A stretch of 64,000 nt of DNA from Closterium sp. NIES-65 (Eukaryota; Streptophyta; Zygnematophyceae; Desmidiales; Closteriaceae). Shown here piece after piece: positions 54,091 through 64,000 of this stretch. A program made the position numbers and the translations under genes. The notes beneath the pieces are model-generated. The model was not told the origin of the DNA, ran no database searches, and saw only the letters and a list, made by a program, of their open reading frames with translations. The stretch's first letter is position 1; each line of letters opens with the position of its first letter. Location: NCBI GenBank assembly GCA_948144175.1, contig CANXME010002149.1:2460001-2524000 (forward strand), given 5' to 3'.

Positions 54091-57000
54091 GACGCTTCGT
54101 TGTCTTTCACTTTGGACTCTGGGGCTTCGCACTGCTTCTTCCGAGACCACACGACCCATACTTCGCTTCCGGCGCCGGTCTCTATGGCTCTGGCTGATCC
54201 CACCTCGGGACCAGACACTGCTCGCTACACTACTACTCTTCCGTGCCCTGCTGTTCCCTCTGGGTCTCTGACTGGCTTCCACATCCCCTCGTTCTCGCGG
54301 AACTTGGTGGGCGTGAGGCCTCTTGTGAGTCAGCACGTGGGTGTGTGGATTGAGCCCTCTGGCGAGACGGCGGTTTGTGTTGACGGAGACACTTACACGC
54401 CTCTTGCCACCTTTAGAGCTGAGCCGGGCTCTGGTCTCTACACACTTAAAACTACCTGTGGTGGGCAGCACCAGCAGCAGCCGCAGCAGCAGCAGTAGCA
54501 GCAGCACCAGCAACAGCGACTACTGCCCCCGGCCCCTGTTCCTTCCCCCAGTCTGGTCCCTGCGTCTCACCAGGTTGTTGCGTCCCCCCAGGTAGCTGTG
54601 TCTGGTCAGGTTCCCGTGTCTTGTCCAGTTGCTGCGTCATGCTCCTGCCGGTTACTTGCCCACCCCACCGTTCTGTGGCACCACCGGATGGGGCACCCGT
54701 CTCTCCCTCGTCTGCGCACTATGTCTCGTCAGCGTCTTGTCTTAGGCCTCCCACGTGTCTTGCCATCGCTGCAGCCTTCGCTTGCACCACCGTGCGGTCC
54801 CTGCGTCGAGGGTAGGCTGCGCGCCACCCCTCACTCCTCCTCCCTTCGTCCGGCCACCGAGCCTTTTGAGACGTTCCACTTGGACGTTTGGGGCCCCGAC
54901 TCTCGCCTTGGCCCTGAGCGTGAGCGTTTCTTTCTGGTGGTCGTTGACGACTACTCCCGCTACACCACAGTGTTCCCCCTTGCGAAGAAGTCTGAGGTGA
55001 ATTCTACGCTAATAAGGTGGTTGCTTACCACTGAGGGCACTCGTGGTCGTCGAGTCGGCTGTCTTCTCTCCGACCGTGGGGGTGAGTTTCGCTCCGGCAT
55101 TCTCGCTGGATTCTGTTGCGAGCAGGGCATTCGTCAGTCTTGGACGCTTCCAGAGTCCCCACAGTAGAATGGGGTTGCTGAGCGCCGCATAGGCTTGGTC
55201 TTGGAGATCGCCCGCACCTCCTTGACTCACGCCCGTGCCCCCCATTTTCTGTGGCCCTACGCGGTTAGGTACGCCGCTCATGAGCTGAACCTCTGGCCAC
55301 GTGTCTCTCGGCTAGAGGTTTCACTGACTAGTCTTTGGACCGGGTCCCCTGGTGTTGTGTCGCGGTTTCGTGTCTGGGGCTGCTTGGCTCTTGTTCGCGA
55401 CACCTCCGCGGACAAGATCTTGCCTCGCGCCGTTCCTTGTGTCTTCCTTGGTTTCCCAGAGGACTCCTCTGACTTCACCTTTTACCACCCTCCCCTTCAC
55501 CGGTTCTTTGACTCCCGTGACGTCAGTTTCGACGAGTCCGTCCCCTACTACGTCAGGTACCCCTGCCAAGGTCTCCCAGTTCCTCCTCCCCCTCTCTTCC
55601 TGACTTCCGCTCCCCCTCCTGCTCCCCCGGTACAGCCTCCCCCCCCTGGTCCAGCCCCGTCAGGTGTGTCCCACGCTACCCCTCCCCCCTCGGTAGCCCC
55701 TCAGGTACAGCCTCCTTCCCCGCAGTCCTCCTCGCAACCTGCGGTAGACCTTGCAGGAGCCAGTGTTCGTGGCGAGGACCCTGTCGGTGCTAGCTCTGGG
55801 GGTGCTGGAGTTGGGGCTGAGCCCGAGGCTGCAGGAGACTCTTGTCTTCCGGGAGCTGGTGTAGGTGGTGCTGACTCTGGGGGTGCTACGTCTGGGGGTG
55901 CGGGTGCGCCCCCTTCGGGTCCTTGTGGGCCTGGCCGTGTTGCTGTTGGTGGTACTGCCTCTGGGGGTGGTGCGCCAGGTGCTTTGGAGAGTGGTCCTGG
56001 GGCTGCCGCGGCCCTGGACACTACTCCTCCTCCCCACCCCTACCCGACCTGGCACCTGGCTCGTGTTCACCGTGCTCGCGAGGAGCAGCTGGAGTTAGAG
56101 AGAGAGGAGAGAGAGTTGCAGCGGCTGGAGGTGGAGCAGCGGCAGCAGCAGCGGCTGGAGGAGTAGCAGCAGCAGCCGCGGGAGCAGCAGCAGCAGTCGC
56201 AGCTGCCGCAGCCGCACCAGGAGCAGCAGCCGCAGCCACCTCCTCCTCTTATCTCTGGTCTTCGGACTCTCGGTCTCCCCTCTCCCTCTCCTTCCTCCTC
56301 CCCCTCTCCTCCTGTCTACGGTCCCTTGTTTCCTCCTCCTGACTCCTCCCCAGCTGTTCTCCCTCGTTCTCCGACTCAATTGTCTCCCCCTCCTTTGCTC
56401 GCCTGGCCCTCTCGTCGCTCTCCTCGTGCTCGTCCCTCGTCCCCTGTCGCTCTCACTGACCTTCCTACTGCCCTGTTCCGTCCTAGTCCACCTCGTTTGT
56501 CTCAGTCTGTGCTTCCTTCTCCTCCTAAGTCGGCCTTTACTGCTTCCCTCTCTTCTCTTGTCACTGACTACTACCGCACGTACCGTCCTGTTCTCTCTCG
56601 TGTTCTCGCCTCTCTTGTTACGGACCCTCGTGCCTCTCTGTCCTCTGTCTCCGCCCTTACTGTCGCCGTCACTGAGCTCACCACTACTCGCCGCCTTGAC
56701 TACGCCACTTGTCTCATGGCTGCTCCTCCTACCAGTCCTCTGGCCGTCGGGGGTGAGTCTGCCCTTAGCTGTGACGCCCTAGAGGACAGGCAGTTTGAGT
56801 TGGAGTTCCTGGCAGCCGCTTCCCCTCATCTCTGTGCCGTGCTGCTCTCCCCTGAGGGAGACCCCGACGCCCTTGACATACCGACTCCTCGCACTTATGC
56901 TGAGGCAGTGTCAGGGCCTTGGGCCTCTCAGTGGAGAGCTGCCGTGGACGCAGAGATGGCCTCCTACACATCCACAGGCACCTACGTCGACGAGGTTCCC

Positions 57001-58204
57001 CCCCCCTGGGGCGAACGTAGTCGATGGCATGTGGATCTACAGGGTGAAGCGGCCACCGGGATCTCCTCCGATCTTCAAGGCGCGCTATGTGGCCAGAGGT
57101 TTCAGTCAGCGCGAGGGAGTAGACTTCTTTCAGGCCTTCGCGCCTACGCCGAAGATGACCACACTTCGGGTGTTACTACACGTAGCAGCACAGAAAGACT
57201 ACGAGTAACACTCTCTCAACTTCTCCACTGCTTTTCTTCAGGGTAGCCTTCACGAGGAAGTCTGGCTGCGTCGTCCCTCTGCCTTCACTGGCACTTTCCC
57301 TCCTGGGACCCAGTGGAGGCTGAGGCGACCTGTCTATGGTCTTCGTCAGGCTCCTCGTGAGTGGCATGACACCCTTCGTTCTACCCTCTCTGACCTTGGG
57401 TTCCAGCCGTCTTCTGCCGACCCGTCGCTGTTTGTCCTTCGTGGCTTCGCACCTTTCTTTGTTCTGGTCTACGTCGACGACCTGGTTTTTGCCACTGCTG
57501 ACAGGGCTGCCTTGGCAGATGTGAAGTCCGAACTGCAGAAGAGACACACGTGCACTGACCTTGGTGAGTTGCGCCACTACCTTGGCCTGCAGATCACCAG
57601 GGACAGAACTGCTCTCACCATTACACTGTCACAGTCACACATGGTGCAGCAGGTTCTTCAGCGGTTCGAGCTTCAGCACTCCACAGTACAGCGCACACCT
57701 CTTGCTCTTGACCACAGACTTATTGGACCCTTTCCTGACGAGCCGTTTGAGTCTAGTGGTCCCTACGCAGACCTGGTGGGCCGCCTCATGTACCTGATGA
57801 CTTGTACTCGCCCGGACCTCGCCTTCCCTCTCATCATCCTTGCTCGCTTTGTTGCACCAGGGAGACACCGTCCTGTTCACTGGACGGCAGCTGTGAGGGT
57901 GGCGAAGTACCTAGCGACGACATCAAGCGTGGGGCTAGTTCTTGGAGGGCAGCAGTCTATCGTACTTACTGGTCACTGTGACTCTTCTTACGCTGACGAC
58001 GCTGAGACTCACAGGTCTACTCAGGGGTACTGTTTCAGCTCGCGTTCTGGAGTTGTTTCGTGGAGGTCCACGCGCTCCTCTTCGGTCTCGACCTCTACTG
58101 CTAAGGCTGAGATCTACGCTGGTGCCATGGCGGCACAGGAGCTGCGTTGGTTCACCTTCATGCTCGCCAACCTTGGTGAGCGGTCGAGCTCTGCACCAAC
58201 CTTG
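54091..58204 (+). pseudogene. pol: E7 pol, broken and cut by E8
   Basis: Protease LDSGAS is near 54116. The pre-integrase site HHRMGHPS is near 54680 and CGPCVEG near 54795. The integrase core has LDVWGP (54880), SDRGGEF (55069) and NGVAERR (55170). The linker has Pro- and Gly-rich parts and then a Glu/Gln/Arg-rich segment (56075-56240) likely to be coiled coil, unlike the GGAEP repeats of E3. RT has intact YVDDLV near 57472. RNase H (DSSYADDAETHRSTQGY) ends at the E8 insertion. TAG codons at 54496, 55165 and 56164 are at Gln-type positions. A C-run near 57003 shifts the frame, and TAA at 57206 follows. Confidence 0.88.
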
Positions 58205-58335
58205 TGAGAAAATGAGAACGAGAATGAATGAACTATGAAACAGTTGGGTACAAGTACTAACCCTAATTGGGTTGTACCCCATATGGGCTACCCCACTACA
58301 GCCTACACAAAAGCATAAGCTATAATGTTCTGACA
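58205..58335 (-). repeat. E8 3' LTR
   Basis: 131 bp, TGAGAAAATGAG to TTCTGACA on the plus strand. It matches the E3 LTR complement closely. Confidence 0.92.
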
Positions 58336-58545
58336 CACCCCCATAGGCAAAGTGGGGGAGAACAAGCGGTCACAAGACCAGTCAAGCAAAGCAAAGCAAA
58401 GCAAGCTCAGGGTGGATCACAAAGTCACCACACATTCCGAGCACAAGTTCAAGGCCACAAGGCCAGTTCACATGCATGAGTACATATATATAGAAAGCTA
58501 GACAAGCAAGAGCAGGTGTATAGATATGTAACAGTACAAGTAAGG
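58336..58545 (-). other. E8 3' untranslated region and polypurine tract
   Basis: The polypurine tract (complement of CACCCCCATAG) lies in the CCCCCA/TGGGGG inverted repeat. A short TATATATA run is near 58484. The layout is that of E3 and E4. Confidence 0.75.
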
Positions 58546-61500
58546 TCAAGAGGTGAGCAAGTGAGGCAAGACACGCACAAGACCAAGCTGAGTACAGAGG
58601 CGCTGATAATCACACGGCGCAAGTGCCTTGGTGAAGATATCAGCAGTGTTGGCCTCAGAGGCCACGTACGCAAGACGCAACTGACCACGCTGCTGCAGCT
58701 CACGAGCAAGGAAGTAGCGAAGAGCAATGTGCTTCGTTCTGTGCTCCAGACTCTGCTCTCGACACAAGGCCAGCATGGCCTTGTTGTCTACGTACAGCAC
58801 TAGAGGAGAACGAGGCAGCTCTCCAAGGTCAGTCAGCAGGTAGGTGAGCCAGCAAAGCTCCTGTGCAGCCATGGCCCCGGCGTAGATCTCAGCCTCACAA
58901 CTGGAGCCGAAAACAGAAGACGAGCGAGTAGCCCGCCACGAAACAGAGCCGGAACCAAGGCTGAAGGTGTAACCCTGTGACAACCGCTGCGTGGCCTGGT
59001 CGTCTGCCCAAGAAGCGTCCGCGTGCCCAGTGAGGACCACTGGACTCCGCCCTCCAAGCACTAGCCCCATGCCCAACGTACTGCACAAGTAGCGCAACAC
59101 CCTCTTCGCTGCAGCCATGTGCTCTGGTCTGTGTCTCCCAGGAGCAACATAGCGTGCAAGAATGCTAAGAGGGTATGCAAGGTCAGGTCGTGTGCAGGTC
59201 ATCAGGTACATGAGGCAGCCAACAAGCTCTGGGTACGGGCCACTCGGCTCTACGGACTCATCCGAAGGCAGAGCTGAGAGCGAGTGGCGAGTAGACAGAG
59301 GAGTGGCCTGAGGCGAGGAGTACGTGAAGCCGAAGCGCTGAAGGACCTGCTGCACCATGTGTGACTGAGTCAGGGTAATGGTGCAGCGTGCTCTGTCCCG
59401 GGTGATCTACAAGCCAAGGTAGCTGCGCAGTTCACCCAGGTCTGTGCACGTGTGTCTCTTCTGCAGTTCCGACTTCACGTGGGCGAGTCCAGCAGTGTCA
59501 GCTGTGGCAAAGACCAAGTCGTCGACGTACACGAGGATGTAGAACGGCGGCAGAGAGGTGTTGGTGCGTAGAAACAGCGACGGGTCAGCAGTAGAGGGAG
59601 CAAACCCAAGAGCCGCAAGTGTAGTCCTCAGTGTGTCGTGCCACTCGCGCGGTGCCTGGCGGAGACCGTAGACTGGCCGTCGGAGGCTCCACTGGGTGCC
59701 AGGAGGGAAAGTCCCAGTGAAGCCAGGTGGACGGCGCAACCAGATCTCCTCGTGCAGGCTACCCTGCAGGAAAGCAGTGCTGAAGTCAAGGGAGTGAAGC
59801 TCGTAGTCACGCTGAGCGGCAACGTGTAGCAGCACCCGAAGAGTGGTCATCTTCGGGGTGGGAGAGAAGGTCTGAAAGTAGTCAACTCCCTGCCGCTAAC
59901 TGAAGCCACGAGCCACGTACCGCGCCTTGAAGACAAGTGGAGAGCCCGGCGGCCGCTTCACCCTGAAGATCCACATGCCACTGACGATGTTCGCCCCAGG
60001 AGGGGGAACCGCGTCAACGTAGGTGCCTGTGGACTTCTAGGAAGCCATCTCTGCATCCATAGCTGCCTGCCACTGAGACGAGTAGGGACCCTCTACGGCC
60101 TCCGCGTAAGAGCGCGGAGTCGGGATGTCTAGTGCATCCGGGTCTCCCTCAGGGGTAAGCAGTACGGACGCGAGATGAGGTGAAGCAGCAGCCAGACACT
60201 AGAACTCCTCCTGCCTGTCCTCAAGGACGTCCGTGCCAAGAGCACACTCACCCCCGACGGACGGAGGACAGACAGACGCAGACTCAGCAACAAGACTAGC
60301 AGCGTAGTCTAGACGACAGCGAGCAGCAAAGTCGACGAGCTCAGCAACAAGAGCAGACGCAGCAGTGGACTCAAAAGAGGGGTCAGTGACGACAGTAGCA
60401 AGGAGACGCGTGAGAGTAGGACTGGCAGCACGAAGAGAGTCCGACTCAGGGTCGGCAAGTACACGAAGAGAGGACTCAGGAGGAGAGGGCAAGGGGGCAC
60501 GCAGAGGAGCAGTGGACGGACGCAGAGACATCCGGTGCGTGCCAGGGACAAGAGGAGGACGCTGACGCGAACTGGGACCACTAGTGCGAGCAGCACGAAC
60601 AGGCGACGCAGGACAAGACGCAGGCTCACGACGCTCAGCAAGACCTCCAGTAGGACCAGTGTACGGAGAAGGAGAAGGCAGTGGGGAGACCGGTGGTAAC
60701 TGTGACTGCGACTGGACAGGCGGTGGACACTCTAAGGGAGGAGGAAGACCAAGAACCTGCTGAAGGAGCGGAACAAAGTACGGCCGAGGCCGCGCGGCGA
60801 CTCCAGGCACAGCAGGGACAGCACCAGCACCCCCAGCGGCAGTACCAGCGTCAACAGCACCTCCAGCTCCAGTACCTCCAGCAGCACCAGTAGCACCCGC
60901 AGCAGGACCGCCGCCAGGACTGACAGCAGTAGCCTCCGCGCCAACACCCTCAGCAGCTCCGACTCCAGTAGCACTCGCAGGACTAGCACCTCCGAGACTT
61001 GCGGCACCAGCACCCTCAGCAGCCGAAGAAGCACCAGCTCCAGTAGTACGCCTCCAACGCCGGGCAAACCACTCGCGCAGCTCCTGTGGAGAGAGTGGCT
61101 CCCGCCGAGACGAAGCACCCGGAGAACCAGCAGGCCCAGCACCGCCAGACGCCACACGAGCAGGTCCAGCGGCCGCGGGCTCCGCACCCCCAGGCTCAGT
61201 AGCTCCAGACTCAGCACCCCCAGGCTCAGCACCTCCAGCCGCAGCACCCCCAGGCGAAGGACCCCCAGGCTCAGCACCCCCAGTCGTAGCACCCCCAGGC
61301 TCAGCACCCCAAGTCGTAGCACCCCCAGGCTCAGCACCCCCAGGCTTAGCACCCCCAGTCGCAGCATCCCCAAACGCAGCACCTCCAGGCTCAGCACCCA
61401 CGCACGCAGCACCCCCAGAGTCAGCACCCCCAGGCTCAGCACCCGCAGCAGTACCAGAGTCACCAGCAACCTCGACCGGCTCAACTGCATCTACCTTGGA

Positions 61501-63003
61501 CACACCTGAAGGGGCAGGACCCTGAGGGGGGAGGGGGTCTACCGGGGGGGGACCTGGCACAAGGAAGTGCGGTGGCGGGGGGAGGGAAGGAGTGCGATAG
61601 GGGAAGAGGCGGTAGTAGGGTACTGACTCGTCGAACGTGACGTCCTGGAAGGACAGAACACGACGAGAGGTGGGGTGGTAGAACTGCCACCCAGGGGCGT
61701 CAGGGGGGAAGCCAAGGAAGACACAAGGAGCAGCACGAGGGGACAGCTTGTCCGCAGACAAGTCGCGGACGAACGCCTGAGATCCCCAGACACGGAACGC
61801 AGACGCATCGCCGACCTTCCCCGTCCACAGCAAGGCTGGGGAGGTCTCCGGTCTGGAGACTCTGGGGTGGAGGTTGATCTGATGCGCCGCGTACCGAACC
61901 GCAAACGGCCACAGAAAATGGGGGGCAGCCGCATGCATCATGGACGTACGAGCGAAGTCCATGACCATGCCAATGCGGCGCTCAGCAATCCCATTTTGCT
62001 GCGGAGAGTCCGGAAGCGTGAAGTTCTGGCGGATGCCTCGCGCACGACAGTAGGCTCGCAGAAGGCCAGAGGAGAACTCTCCGCCTCGGTCAGAGTGCAG
62101 ACGCAGAACAGGAAAGTCCGAGCCGAAGCTCCTCCTGAGCTGGAGACGAGCTGCGCGGATCCAATCGATCAACACCTCAGCGACATCACCCTTGCTGCGC
62201 AAGGGGAAGACTGTGGTGTAACGCGAGTAGTCGTCAACCACCAGCAGGATGTAGCGCTCGTGACCCTGTCCACGGACGTGGGCGCCCCACACGTCCATGT
62301 GAAGCGTCTGCAGCGGGGCCTCTGTCGGGGGAAACTGAGAGGAGTGAGGGGCAGCTCGGAGCCGCCCCTTGACACAGGGGACACAGGAAGGACCAGGCCC
62401 CGGAGGAAGGGGAGGGAGGGACTGGGGAAGACGAGAGACAAGGACACGGGAAGCCATGCCTCGGAGACGAGGCAGGGAGGGGTGACCAAGACGGTGGTGC
62501 CAAAGGAGAGTCTCGTGAGACAGGAGGCGACACGAGCATGGGGCAGACTTAGGACCAGACCTGGACGCTGCAGCAAACACCTGACCCGACGCAGCTACCT
62601 GACCAGACGCAATGACTGGAAGAGACTCAGTGGTCAGTGTGTACAGGCTCGACCCCGGCCGACGTGTAAACGTGGCCAGGTGTCGGCCTGTCCGAGCGTC
62701 CGTGCAGTGGGTCACCCGCTGACTCGCAGGAGTGAACTGGTGAACCCCCGTATCCTGCAGGTCAGCACCACTCACCAAGTTTGTAGAGAACGAGGGGAGG
62801 GAAAGACCAGACAAGGTGCCAGAGGGGGCAGCCGGACACGGGAGGACAGTGGAGAAGTGAGAGAGGACAGGACCCCCAGAGGGGTCTGCCAGGGAGACTG
62901 CAACTGGCCTACCAAGCGGCGTGAGTGTGGTGCGGTCTTGAAAGGAGCGAGAAGCCCCTGAGTCAAGTGTGAAGGTGAGGGAGGCCGAAGCCGACGTGGT
63001 ACC
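58546..63003 (-). pseudogene. pol: E8 pol (protease, integrase, RT, RNase H), several stops
   Basis: Protease LDSGAS is near 62965, with a three-base loss right after it (SFQDR for SFFRDR). HHRLGHPS is near 62495. The integrase core has DVWG (62295, missing two codons after it), SDRGGEF (62085) and NGIAERR (61990). An 871-codon open frame covers integrase and the GGAEP-type linker (60790-61470) with SPQELREWF near 61080. Stops: TAG after EEF at 60196-60198, TAG for Trp near 60039, TAG before RQGVDYF near 59895, and TAG for Gln in LQITRD near 59407. RT keeps YVDDLV (59530). RNase H runs open to TGA at 58546. Confidence 0.92.
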
Positions 63004-64000
63004 TCAGAGCGCTGACTCACCAGCACCTGAGGGCGCGGACGCACTGGCACCTAGAGCAGCAGCCTCAGCAGTCCCTAGAGCAGCAGTACCAATGCCCGGG
63101 TCGGGCGGGAAACACCGGTAACAGTCACCCTCATCACTAATAGTCACAGCATACATGGCAGCAAGGATAGCATCAAAGTCAAGATCAAAGATAGCTACGC
63201 CTTCCCTAGACAGCTCTCCCCAGCGGGGAATCTCACTAGCCTCCGGGAACTGCTGACGTCAAGCGTCCGTCAGGCGGCCAAAGCAGCGTTGGGTGGGGTG
63301 AGCACCCCCACACTGCTCACCCGTGCGGTCGGCAGAGCAGAGGACGTAGGTGCACGGGCCAAAACCCCCACCACGCTGACGCTGCGTGTACCACTCACGG
63401 AGCTGCTGAGGAGGGGGGATGTCCCGAGAACGCTGTTGCTGCTGCTGCTGCTGCTGGCGCTGACCACTCCCAGAGCCGCTCCGCTGAGAAGTACCACCTC
63501 GACCAGCTCCACCTCCTCCACCACCGCCGCCTCCACCTCCGCCGCCACCGCCGCCTCCGCTCCCACCGCTACGGCCACCGCCGCCTCCGCCTCCGCCGCT
63601 GCCACCGCCACCTCCACCCCCGGCACCACTCCCACCGCCACCCCCACTCCCTCCGCCGCCTCCACCGCCACCTCCACCACCCCCGCTAGCTCCACCCGCG
63701 CCCTTGCCCCCTTGCCCTTGCCAGAGCGGCGTCTCCCGCTAGGGGCAGACGCCGCACCGACCGACTCAAGACCAAGTAGGTCGGCCGCAGCAGCAGAGGC
63801 GACAGAGGGCAACAGGGGGGAAGGGGAACACCCCTCAAAGATGGGGGTGCGAGGGTCACCACGAGAGGCTCCTACAGCGACTATGCTCTTCTCCACTGCT
63901 AGGAGGGCCTTCTCTAGGAGGTCAACAGTGAGAGTGGTGGGACAGACTGAGAGAAAATGGTCCCTGACTACGCGAAGCAGGGAGGCGGGTGACTATGTAA
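63004..64000 (-). pseudogene. gag: E8 gag, C-terminal part, truncated by the window edge
   Basis: The minus strand at 63896 reads KSIVAVGASRGDPRTP, then a frameshift in the GKGKG region (near 63715) before the polyglycine tract. PPQQLREWY (near 63400) precedes an intact zinc-finger-like CTYV..C..H..C (63295-63360). A TGA at 63259-63261 replaces the Trp of DAW. A TGA at 63004-63006 is shared with E4. The amino end lies outside the window. Confidence 0.87.

Larger units (their letters stand above)
50337..58204 (+). mobile_element. E7: divergent Ty1/copia element, 3' end beyond E8
   Basis: A 99-bp LTR (50337-50435, TGTCAAATG to TTAACA) is followed by a primer site TGGTATCACC and a GGATCC hairpin. 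The visible body is leader, solo LTR insertion, second leader part, gag and pol up to RNase H, where E8 is inserted at 58205. The 3' LTR must lie outside the window. Coding similarity to E3 and E4 is clear but lower than theirs to each other. It has five in-frame stops and at least one frameshift. Confidence 0.85.
58205..64000 (-). mobile_element. E8: Ty1/copia element of the E3/E4 family, runs off the window
   Basis: The 3' LTR at 58205-58335 is the reverse complement type of the E3 LTR. The polypurine tract follows inside. RNase H, RT, integrase, protease and part of gag read right to left. The left target flank is CCTTG (58200-58204); the right one is outside. It is very close to E4 in sequence, including three shared stops, although its LTR is of the E3 type. 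Confidence 0.93.

Noticed and set aside
52879-56166. Reassignment of TAG to glutamine, as in some ulvophyte algae
   Set aside because: TAG also replaces Tyr and Trp codons in E1, E3, E4 and E8, and the open Harbinger transposase ends in TAG, so ordinary decay fits better.
61675-62961. 428-codon open frame on the plus strand opposite the E8 integrase, with counterparts in E4 (32434-33351) and E3 (19865-20953)
   Set aside because: It mirrors the integrase codons in one antisense phase and has no recognisable domain. Its recurrence is explained by conservation of the sense gene and high GC content.

Overview
The window is a pile-up of nested transposable elements in a eukaryotic nuclear genome. 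I found no host gene, rRNA, tRNA or CRISPR array. The contents are Ty1/copia LTR retrotransposons, small non-autonomous LTR elements (TRIM-like) and one two-gene PIF/Harbinger DNA transposon. Primer sites complementary to initiator tRNA-Met, telo-box-like LTR motifs and GC-rich coding sequence suggest a streptophyte (charophyte alga or land plant). The species cannot be told from the sequence. Names used here: E0-E8 for copia elements, T-A to T-D for TRIM-like elements.

Layout. E0 is an old, decayed copia element on the + strand (window start to 36706). Three younger elements split it. E1 (195-16142, - strand, duplication TTCTG) carries inside it E2 (5319-13955, - strand, duplication TTTTC), which in turn carries T-A (7857-9168). 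E3 lies at 17034-24409 (+, duplication AAAAC). E4 lies at 27347-36401 (-, duplication ACTAT) and carries T-B (27838-29454, duplication CTGCT). Next is E5 (36883-44064, +), inside a copia 3' relic at 36712-36882 and 44065-44290. The Harbinger element occupies 44344-47733 (duplication TTA). T-C follows at 47951-49390 (duplication AACAT), then a copia RNase H scrap (about 49440-49780) and a TRIM fragment T-D. E7 begins at 50337 inside T-D and carries a solo E2-type LTR (50794-51994, duplication GCAGC). E8 (58205 to beyond 64000, -) is inserted in the RNase H region of E7.

All copia bodies follow the order LTR, primer site, GC-rich repetitive leader, Gag, protease, integrase, low-complexity linker, reverse transcriptase, RNase H, polypurine tract, LTR. 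All carry stops or frameshifts, so none looks autonomous now. E1, E3, E4, E5, E8 and the TRIMs share LTR cores, polypurine tracts and primer sites, which suggests one replication machinery mobilised many of them in trans. E2 and the solo LTR belong to a second lineage with long GTCGAC-rich LTRs, a classical CCHC zinc knuckle and a different, elongator tRNA-Met-like primer site.

The strongest unexplained signals are RNA structures: a stem-loop just after the primer site whose sequence changes between families while its pairing is kept, and a tandem hairpin array in the TRIMs. Other points of note are a tRNA-like 3' half at the E2 primer site, a peptide motif shared by Gag and the Pol linker, a GW/WG-rich segment in E0, and nonsense codons shared by E4 and E8.
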